NCBI RefSeq assembly: GCF_049240685.1
Contig: NZ_JBMLSD010000147.1
Span: 1 to 33,192 of the forward strand
From: Flectobacillus sp049240685
Lineage (GTDB): Bacteria; Bacteroidota; Bacteroidia; Cytophagales; Spirosomataceae
Length of the DNA: 33,192 bases
Direction of reading: 5' to 3'
Both the position numbers and the translations under genes were made by a program. The notes under the pieces are model-generated. The model did no database searches and was not told the DNA's origin. It worked only from the letters and a program-made list of their open reading frames with translations. Shown here piece after piece: positions 24,441-31,018 of the stretch. Position 1 is the stretch's first letter. Each line of letters begins with the position of its first letter.

Positions 24441-24504
24441 AACAGTTTATTCTGCCCACTCACTTACTAAGACCATTGTTTATCTTAAACTCTCTCAAAA
24501 TATC

Positions 24505-26688
24505 ATGACAAAATCACTCGAATCTTCAAGTCGCAGAGACTTTTTGAAATCCACAGGAAAAGTGGGGGCTTTGTTGGCTATTGGCTTTTCGCTGCCTTGG
24601 CAACATGGGCAAGCTGCCACCATCACCAAAATTGACACAACGAGTTCATTAGCAGGATTAGAACTCAATCCTTATATTCTTATTAGTGACGACGGACAAA
24701 TTACCTTATTCAATGCTCGACCTGACATGGGGCAGGGTACTCATCAGGCCTTACCTTTACTTTTGGCTGAGGAATTGGAGGTTGATTTATCTCAGGTTCA
24801 AATCCGTAATACCGACGGTCAAGGTAAATATGGTGCACAGTTATCAGGGGGCTCGTCGTCTGTTCGTACACGCTGGCAACCTATGCGTAAAGCGGGTGCA
24901 GCGGTAAAAGAAATGTTGATTTCGGCAGCTTCTAAAAAATGGAATGTGCCTAGTTCTGATTGTTATGCTCAATTGGGTAAAGTATACCACAAGCCTTCTG
25001 GAAAATCGTATACTTATGGCGAGTTGGTAGAGGAGGCTTCAAAACTAGAAGTACCCAAAAATCCAAAACTAAAAGACCCCAAAGATTTTAGACTATTAGG
25101 TAAATCGGTACCAAGACCAGAGATTCCTTCTAAGATTAATGGAACAGCAGTATTTGGAATCGATGCAGAAGTACCTGGCATGTTGTATGCGAGTATCCAA
25201 CGCTCACCAACGATTTTGGGGAAAGTCAAAAGTATAGATAGTGCCGAAGCAATGAAGGTAAAAGGCGTAAAAAAGGTCGTAAAAACCGAACGTAAAATGC
25301 CTCATCGTGCCGTAGAAGCAGTTGCGGTAGTTGCTGATACTTATTGGGCTGCCTTGAAAGCAAGAAAAGCACTCAAAATCCAATGGGATGCTGAAGGTTC
25401 GGACAAAATTTCGACAGATGCTTACTATACCAACCTTCGTCAGTTAGCGAAAAATGAGGGAATTGACTATCCTGAAAAAGTAGGTAATTTTAAAGAAGCG
25501 CACCAAAAAGCTAGCAAAAAACTTGAAGCTTCCTATGAAACACCTTTTTTGGCACATGCTCCGCTGGAGCCCGAAAATGCCACTGTGTGGGTACAAGGCG
25601 ATAAAGTAGAAGTATGGGCTCCAATTCAAGGGCCTGATGGTTTAATTCAGCAATTGTCAGCTTATTTGAAGATTAAGCCAGAAAATGTGAAAGTCAACGT
25701 GCCATTTATGGGCGGGGCTTTTGGTCGAAAGGCCTATTTTGATTATGTGATGGAAGCGGCTCATATCTCCAAACAGCTAAACGCACCCGTCAAAGTAATC
25801 TGGACACGTGAAGATGATATGACACAAGGACCATTCCGTCCAGGAATGCTCGACAGATTGGAAGGTGCTATTGATGAAAAAGGGAACTTAGTGGCACATC
25901 ATCACCAGATTGTGGGTTCTTCAATTCAGCATCAGGTATTTGGGGTACCACTCAAAGATAAAGCGGATGATTGGGCACACGAAACCGCTAATTTTGAAGA
26001 TAGTCCTTATGATATTGCTAACAGAAAACTATCTTTCAATCTAGCAGAAACCGATATTCCTATTCTTTGGTGGCGTTCGGTGTATTCATCAACTACTGCG
26101 TTTGGTCAGGAGTGTTTTATGGATGAATTAGCACATGCTGCGCAGATTGACCCATTGGCTTTTAGATTAGAAATGTTAGCTGACTCGCCACGTTTTTCAA
26201 GAGTTTTACAGACTTTAGCTAAGAAATCGAACTATCATCAAAAATTACCTAATAATCAGGCTATCGGTATTGCTGTGGCTCGTTCGTTTGGTACTATTGC
26301 AGCGCATGCCATTACGGTTTCGAAACAAGGTAAAGGGGTAAAAATTGAAAAAGTTGTATCCGTGATTGATTGTGGAATGACGGTTAATCCAGACAATATA
26401 AAAGCACAAACAGAGGGCAATATCGTGATGGGTTTGACGGCGGCTATCAAAAATGGTATCACTATTAAAGACGGTATCACTGAGCAAACCAATTTCCACG
26501 AATACAATGTGATGCGCATCAATGAGATGCCAGCCACAGAAATACATATTATTGATTCAACTGAGGACCCGGGTGGAGTTGGCGAGCCAGGACTTCCACC
26601 TATTGCTCCTGCTCTGTGTAATGCTATTTTTAACCTAACTGGTAAAAGACTTAGAACTTTGCCAATTAATTTGGATGAAATAGGATAA
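24505..26688 (+). CDS. Tat-exported molybdopterin-binding subunit, IorB-like
   Basis: The 727-aa protein is the large catalytic subunit of a xanthine oxidase-family enzyme, of the IorB (isoquinoline 1-oxidoreductase beta) type. A twin-arginine signal is visible at residues 9-15 (SRRDFLK) followed by a hydrophobic stretch (VGALLAIGFSLPW), so the complex is probably exported folded to the periplasm. Family motifs include PDMGQGTHQALP, GGSSSVRT, VPFMGGAFGRKAYFDYV, the CGMTVNPDNIKAQTEGN segment, and GVGEPGLPPIAPAL with the catalytic Glu694. It pairs with the 2Fe-2S subunit upstream. A paralogue at roughly 50% identity by eye is encoded at 31019. The product hydroxylates an N-heterocycle or aldehyde, which one being unknown. 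Confidence 0.93.
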   Translation: MTKSLESSSRRDFLKSTGKVGALLAIGFSLPWQHGQAATITKIDTTSSLAGLELNPYILISDDGQITLFNARPDMGQGTHQALPLLLAEELEVDLSQVQIRNTDGQGKYGAQLSGGSSSVRTRWQPMRKAGAAVKEMLISAASKKWNVPSSDCYAQLGKVYHKPSGKSYTYGELVEEASKLEVPKNPKLKDPKDFRLLGKSVPRPEIPSKINGTAVFGIDAEVPGMLYASIQRSPTILGKVKSIDSAEAMKVKGVKKVVKTERKMPHRAVEAVAVVADTYWAALKARKALKIQWDAEGSDKISTDAYYTNLRQLAKNEGIDYPEKVGNFKEAHQKASKKLEASYETPFLAHAPLEPENATVWVQGDKVEVWAPIQGPDGLIQQLSAYLKIKPENVKVNVPFMGGAFGRKAYFDYVMEAAHISKQLNAPVKVIWTREDDMTQGPFRPGMLDRLEGAIDEKGNLVAHHHQIVGSSIQHQVFGVPLKDKADDWAHETANFEDSPYDIANRKLSFNLAETDIPILWWRSVYSSTTAFGQECFMDELAHAAQIDPLAFRLEMLADSPRFSRVLQTLAKKSNYHQKLPNNQAIGIAVARSFGTIAAHAITVSKQGKGVKIEKVVSVIDCGMTVNPDNIKAQTEGNIVMGLTAAIKNGITIKDGITEQTNFHEYNVMRINEMPATEIHIIDSTEDPGGVGEPGLPPIAPALCNAIFNLTGKRLRTLPINLDEIG

Positions 26689-26705
26689 GTCTATATCTAG
26701 TATTA

Positions 26706-26999
26706 GGCAACAGGCAACAGGCACAAGGCAAAGAGTGTTAGAATGTGNNNNNNNNNNNNNNNNNNNNNNNNNNNNNNNNNNNNNNNNNNNNNNNNNNNNN
26801 NNNNNNNNNNNNNNNNNNNNNNNNNNNNNNNNNNNNNNNNNNNNNNNTGAAGGCAACAGGCACAAGGCGCAAGGCAACGAGTGTTAGAATGTGTTGAAGG
26901 CAACAGGCATAAGGCAACGAGTGTTAGAATGTGTTGAAGGCAACAGACACAAGGTAACGAGTGTTAAAATGTGTTGAAGGCAACAGGCAACAGGCACAA
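26706..26999 (+). repeat. 40-bp tandem repeat array, interrupted by an assembly gap
   Basis: Units begin TTGAAGGCAACAGGCACAAG and end CGAGTGTTAGAATGTG. Two exact 40-base periods are seen at 26894-26933 and 26934-26973, with a longer unit (about 46 bases) before them, a shortened one after, and at least one unit left of the gap. Variants differ by a few substitutions. Units abut with no spacers. The array merges directly into the structured repeat at 27000, whose other copy at 30764-30780 carries one partial unit. Confidence 0.85.
26748..26847. other. Assembly gap of 100 N
   Basis: Exactly 100 N lie inside the tandem array, the usual size for an unsized scaffold gap. The true number of repeat units is therefore unknown. 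Confidence 0.95.
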
Positions 27000-27142
27000 G
27001 TGTTAAAATGTTTGTTGATAAGCAAAGATATATTTTTGAGCCCTTGGATTCAGGCATTAAGCCGTAAGCTATAGAAAAAAGGCGTATTTTATGAAATTAT
27101 AAAGACCTTTTACCTAATGCCTACGGCTTACAGCCTAAAGCC
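27000..27142 (+). repeat. Structured dispersed repeat, copy A
   Basis: From GTGTTAAAATGTTTGTTGAT to ACAGCCTAAAGCC the sequence matches the reverse complement of 30629-30763 at roughly 90% by eye. It can fold: GGCATTAAGCCGTAAGC at 27054-27070 pairs with GCCTACGGCTTACAGCC at 27119-27135 in 14 of 17 positions, around an inner A/T-rich hairpin (AAAAGGCG with ACCTTTT). Confidence 0.8.
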
Positions 27143-27240
27143 GAGTGCATAAATTAAATTTTGTGTAATTACCTAATCTAGTTGTCCAGCAATTATGCTG
27201 TTGTAGCCTAGGGTCTATTTTCCTCTATTCTATCAAAAAA

Positions 27241-27978
27241 CTAGCGATAACTTTCTAGTTTCATCAAGGGCGTTTCACCATTAAAAAGTGTAAGTTCTCC
27301 CCCAACTATATCAAATCGATTAGCTTTTTCAAGGTTCTCAATAAATCTTGTTTCGGCCTGTAACTTATCACATGCCATTTTTGTACTAATGATTTGACTA
27401 AAAGTAACTGTGGTTCCACTAGCCTCCAAATTCCCTCTCAATCTATTACAGCCGCCAGTTCCTGAAAACCCTTTTAAATCTCGTGCAATGGTCAGATATG
27501 CCGACTTCGAATTGGTAGGCTCCCATGCCGACCCCGTATAATAAGCCGATAAAATCCATTGAGAAGCCAAAGGTAGCTTCGGTAATTCAGGCTCCTGTTT
27601 TGACACCACTCTTACCAAAGTCCATTTTGTATCAGGGGCATCTGCAGGAGGGTTTTTGAGTTTTATTTCCTTTACTTTTATCTGATATTCAAAACCTTCA
27701 ACATATTTAAACTTATCAATAGCTCCATTATAGGTTTGCCACTCTTCATCTGGGGCATATTTTACCTGAAAACATTTTAAAGGTGCTACTCCATTACAAT
27801 CTACTTGATGTGGTGCAATCCAAACAGATTTGTAATTTCCACCGCCACTAGAACGACGAACCACACGCGAAACACGATGCTTACTACGTTTTGATTTTTG
27901 TTTTTTTCGGCGAGGACGAGCATCCACCAACAGGATACTACTTAATAATAGTGATAGAGTTAAAATCCAATATTTCAT
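27241..27978 (-). CDS. Secreted DUF4377 and META domain protein
   Basis: The 245-aa protein has a signal peptide (MKYWILTLSLLLSSILLVDA) followed by a strikingly basic stretch at residues 22-42 (RPRRKKQKSKRSKHRVSRVV). A DUF4377-type domain covers about residues 50-110, with its WIAPHQVDCNGVAPLKCFQV signature, and a META domain of the HslJ kind covers about 130-242 (SQWILSAYYTG, the GFSGTGGCNRLRGNL motif, STKMACDKLQAETRF). HslJ-like META proteins are envelope proteins linked to heat or novobiocin resistance in E. coli; here the role is unknown. No lipobox cysteine is seen, so it is probably periplasmic. It lies alone between the repeat and a hairpin. Confidence 0.85.
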   Translation of the reverse strand: MKYWILTLSLLLSSILLVDARPRRKKQKSKRSKHRVSRVVRRSSGGGNYKSVWIAPHQVDCNGVAPLKCFQVKYAPDEEWQTYNGAIDKFKYVEGFEYQIKVKEIKLKNPPADAPDTKWTLVRVVSKQEPELPKLPLASQWILSAYYTGSAWEPTNSKSAYLTIARDLKGFSGTGGCNRLRGNLEASGTTVTFSQIISTKMACDKLQAETRFIENLEKANRFDIVGGELTLFNGETPLMKLESYR

Positions 27979-27995
27979 GAAAATCTAATGGTTTT

Positions 27996-28037
27996 AAAAG
28001 CCTTGTATCTTCATGAGCGCGAAGACACAAGGCTTTT
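27996..28037 (-). terminator. Strong hairpin between esterase and META genes
   Basis: AAAAGCCTTGT pairs with ACAAGGCTTTT, and after one A/C mismatch TCTTC pairs with GAAGA around an 8-base loop. It lies 18 bases upstream of the META gene start and about 150 bases after the esterase stop, so it may terminate esterase transcription. The T-tract is only four bases. Confidence 0.6.
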
Positions 28038-28185
28038 GATAGGAATCGTATTTGTGCAAATTAGTAAAACTCCTTTAGTTTATCGATAACAAACGGTAAT
28101 TTTCGAAAATACCTAATCCACCGTATAGCAATCTTACTCAGGTTGCACCAACTATAGGTTGGTCTTAAGACTATACTATTTTAAT

Positions 28186-28995
28186 TTAAAAATTCTTGAA
28201 GTACGAATGGAAGAAATAGAAGTGATTTCTGACAGAAACAGACCAATACTTCCAATTATGTGCGCCTGGGCGTTCGGTATACTCATGTGGGATTTTATTT
28301 TCGATGAGCTTTTGATGCAAAGCACGGTTTACTCCAATAAAAAAATCATCGATACCACAGTCAATCAAAATGGCTTGGCTAGGCGAGAAATTTTGATTAA
28401 TAACGGCATTTTTCTCCCAAATGGCTTTGTTTTCTTCATATTTGCCTAGTCGCCCTTTGATATTCCAGTTATTCGGGAAAGGCACAATGTCGACACCACC
28501 ACTCATACTTGCCATCGCACCAAATAATTCAGGATGGCGAGTACCTAGGTACATCGCTCCATGGCCTCCCATACTCAAGCCGCTAATAGCTCGACCTTGA
28601 GGTTCGGCCTTTGTTTTAAATTTTTGATCTATGAATGGTATCAACTCCTTCGTGATATAGGATTCGTATTGGTATGTTGGTTCGATTGGACTATCAAAAT
28701 ACCAACTGTCATATCCGCCATCAACGCACACTGCAATAATCTGATATTGGTCTACCAGCTGTTGAAAATCGGGAGAAGATTCTACCCAAGATCGAGCATT
28801 TCCGCTGTAGCCATGCAAAAAGTAAATCACTGGAAAACGCTTTTCGCTGCTCGAGGCATAGGTTTGTGGGGTTACAATAACGACTGGACTTTTTCTTTTC
28901 AAAAGCTGACTGTTGATTTGTAGCGAGTCAATAGTCGCCGAAAAGCCCGTAAGTTGAATAAAACAAAATACTAGCAGCAAAAATATCTTTTTCAT
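28186..28995 (-). CDS. Secreted alpha/beta-hydrolase esterase (FrmB/esterase D type)
   Basis: The 269-aa protein has a signal peptide (MKKIFLLLVFCFIQLTGFSA) and a complete alpha/beta-hydrolase core of the putative-esterase family that includes S-formylglutathione hydrolase and feruloyl or mycolyl esterases. The oxyanion/HGxxG region is FLHGYSGNA at 59-67, the nucleophile Ser141 lies in GLSMGGHGAM, the acid is Asp216 or Asp217 in IDCGIDDFF, and His246 lies in PGAHNW. All parts of the triad are present. Export argues against a formylglutathione role and for hydrolysis of an external ester such as a plant cell-wall ester, which is inference. It is monocistronic and divergent from the acyltransferase-like gene. 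Confidence 0.9.
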   Translation of the reverse strand: MKKIFLLLVFCFIQLTGFSATIDSLQINSQLLKRKSPVVIVTPQTYASSSEKRFPVIYFLHGYSGNARSWVESSPDFQQLVDQYQIIAVCVDGGYDSWYFDSPIEPTYQYESYITKELIPFIDQKFKTKAEPQGRAISGLSMGGHGAMYLGTRHPELFGAMASMSGGVDIVPFPNNWNIKGRLGKYEENKAIWEKNAVINQNFSPSQAILIDCGIDDFFIGVNRALHQKLIENKIPHEYTERPGAHNWKYWSVSVRNHFYFFHSYFKNF

Positions 28996-29419
28996 AGGGT
29001 TTTAAAATAAGAGTTTTGAAGTTGATTGTATTCTTAGAGACAAGTAAAGTTATTGTTTCAAATAGGTTTTGTCCAGAAATCAGACCGCTCATGATGAAGT
29101 TCTTTCTATTGGTATTTTTTAAAAAATAGAAACATAATACGTGAATGTCTGAGAAATAATATTTTGATTAAAAAATCAAAGCTCCCAAAACTTGTGACCA
29201 ACAGCGCAAAAGTAGCAGATTTTAACCAGAAATTCTGTCTGATTATCGTATGCTCAACAAAGGGTAAAGATTTTTTTGGTTAAAAAAATAGAATATTGAG
29301 ATAGTGAGCTTAAATTGTATTAAGAAATGAAATGGGGGAAATTGAGAATTTTCCCCCATTTCATTTTAAGAAAAGACCGCCAGAAGTTTTATCATTACTT
29401 ATCTCTAAAAATTTAAACT
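28996..29419. other. Divergent intergenic region with an orphan hairpin
   Basis: 424 bases with no supported gene. A minus-strand TACTTTTG box at 29207-29214 could serve the esterase gene with a roughly 210-base leader, and a 17-bp perfect hairpin lies at 29325-29366. Confidence 0.45.
29325..29366 (+). terminator. 17-bp perfect hairpin upstream of the acyltransferase-like gene
   Basis: AAATGAAATGGGGGAAA (29325-29341) pairs perfectly with TTTCCCCCATTTCATTT (29350-29366) around an 8-base loop. It looks like a terminator but lies between two divergent genes, so it has no gene to terminate. It may end an unannotated small RNA or control the downstream gene. Confidence 0.55.
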
Positions 29420-30589
29420 ATGAAGCATAACAGACAACAATCTATAGATTTTTTGCGGGGCTTGGTGATGGTCATCATGGCGATTGATCATATTAGAGAT
29501 TTGATGTTGACTTCTGAAATAACTCAAGATCCGACAGATTTGAGCTCGACTACCCCAATATTATTTTTCACAAGGTGGATTACTCATTTCTGCGCTCCAA
29601 CCTTTGTATTTCTTTCGGGCATATCGGCCTACTTATCTTCTCGCAAGCATCATAATTGGATAGCAACCAAACGTTTCTTGATTACCCGAGGGCTCTGGTT
29701 GATTGTACTTGAGTTTACCATTATTGGATTTGGGATTTGGTTTGATTTGAAGTTTCGAAGTTTCCTTTTCCAAGTCATCGGTAGCATCGGTATGAGTATG
29801 ATTTTGCTGGCATTTGTATTCAAGCTTTCACCAAAAGTATTAGGAATACTATCCCTAGTTTTGATTTTTGGTCATAATGCGCTTGGATTAGTTCCTACTT
29901 TTGAAAATCCCGTTTTAAAGTTTCTGTGGGCGCTACTGATTAGTCCAAATCTATTTCCAATTGGCAACGACCAAATGGTGATGATAATGTATCCTGTACT
30001 CCCTTGGTTTGGAATTATGCTGGCGGGTTTTGTGATTGGACGACTCTACGAGCTAGAAGCTACGGCCCGAAAAAAGAATTTAACAACCCTATTCGTGTTT
30101 TCATTCATAAGCTTTGTTGTAATTAGAGCTATCAATATTTATGGCGACCCACAGCCTTGGGCAGTACAAAAGAATCTATTTTTCACCATTTTGTCCTTTG
30201 TCAATACAACGAAATATGCTCCATCTCTGCTTTTTACCTTGATGACCTTAAGTTTTGCTTTGGGTATTTTACGATTGACAGACGGAATAAGCAATGCGGT
30301 TTCACGTTTTTTTAGTGTGTATGGCAAAGTGCCTCTGTTTTATTATTTAATTCACTGGTATCTTATTCATTCTCTAACCTTAGTTATGGTGTTTATGCAG
30401 GGTTTTACTTGGGAGAGTTTAGAGTTCGGGGTCTTTAAGTTTGGGCGTCCTGCTACTGGTTCGGGGCTCTCATTAGGAGGTGTTTATTTAGTTTGGATAG
30501 GAGTGGTGCTAAGTTTGTATCCCTTATGTTTGTGGTATGGCAAATACAAAGCGTTGCATCCAGAAAAGCAGTGGTTGAGATATTTATAA
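29420..30589 (+). CDS. DUF1624 / HGSNAT-type multi-pass membrane acyltransferase
   Basis: The 389-aa protein is almost entirely membrane-embedded, with about ten helices. Its start, QQSIDFLRGLVMVIMAIDHI, is the hallmark of the heparan-alpha-glucosaminide N-acetyltransferase catalytic domain family (DUF1624, YeiB-related), in which members move acetyl groups across the membrane onto sugars. Further family features are the RWITHFCAPTFVFLSG segment, WLIVLEFTIIGFG, the MIMYPVLPWFGIMLAGFVIG helix and the VPLFYYLIHWYLIH helix near the C-terminus. The length is normal for the short bacterial branch. No partner gene is adjacent, so the acceptor is unknown. A perfect hairpin stands 54 bases upstream of the ATG. 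Confidence 0.88.
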   Translation: MKHNRQQSIDFLRGLVMVIMAIDHIRDLMLTSEITQDPTDLSSTTPILFFTRWITHFCAPTFVFLSGISAYLSSRKHHNWIATKRFLITRGLWLIVLEFTIIGFGIWFDLKFRSFLFQVIGSIGMSMILLAFVFKLSPKVLGILSLVLIFGHNALGLVPTFENPVLKFLWALLISPNLFPIGNDQMVMIMYPVLPWFGIMLAGFVIGRLYELEATARKKNLTTLFVFSFISFVVIRAINIYGDPQPWAVQKNLFFTILSFVNTTKYAPSLLFTLMTLSFALGILRLTDGISNAVSRFFSVYGKVPLFYYLIHWYLIHSLTLVMVFMQGFTWESLEFGVFKFGRPATGSGLSLGGVYLVWIGVVLSLYPLCLWYGKYKALHPEKQWLRYL

Positions 30590-31018
30590 ATATAACTAAG
30601 GAAGAAATTGGGTGGATTTATCTTGAGTGCCTTAGGCTGTAAGCCGTAGGCAAAAGGTTATTATCATTTCATAAAAAACGCCTTTTTTCTTTAGCTTATG
30701 GCTTAATGCCTAAAGCCATGGGCTCAAAAGTATGTCTTTGGTTGTCAACAAACATTTTAACACTCTTTGCCGTTTGCCTGATTCACAAGCCAAAATTATT
30801 AAAACAAGGAATAGCATTCCTTTCAATACAATGTCCATTTAGAAGCTCCAAACATTCTTTTTTCTTTTACAAAAAGCAAAAGCATTTACTATCTAATCAC
30901 AATCTTGTTTTTACAGCTAAAACTTAAAGTTGTTAAGCTAAATTTCGAACAATTACCTTACATTATAGGTATATTCGAATAAAAGATTGTCCTTTTTTAT
31001 TTCAATCCTGAATTTGTA
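30590..31018. other. Intergenic region upstream of the second IorB-like gene
   Basis: 429 bases holding the inverted structured repeat (30629-30780). The remaining 240 bases have no supported gene; a 73-codon open frame across the repeat is not credible. No clear promoter box is visible before the ATG at 31019. Confidence 0.5.
30629..30780 (-). repeat. Structured dispersed repeat, copy B (inverted relative to copy A)
   Basis: The reverse complement runs from CAGGCAAACGGCAAAGAGTG through GCCTACGGCTTACAGCCTAA and matches copy A at 27000-27142 at roughly 90% by eye, with a short deletion of about six bases near the second arm. It carries one partial unit of the tandem array at its outer end (30764-30780). 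It folds with the same two arms. Confidence 0.8.

Noticed and set aside
26635..26903. Minus-strand open frames across the N gap
   Set aside because: They are created by reading through the 100 N and the tandem repeat; they are not genes.
26706..27000. Possible CRISPR array
   Set aside because: Repeat units abut directly with no unique spacers, units vary in sequence and length, and no cas genes are nearby.
27000..30780. Composite transposon or insertion sequence
   Set aside because: The inverted copies flank ordinary metabolic and membrane genes with no transposase, and I saw no target-site duplication.
30706..30927. 73-codon open frame upstream of the second IorB-like gene
   Set aside because: It begins inside the structured repeat and shows no protein-like features.
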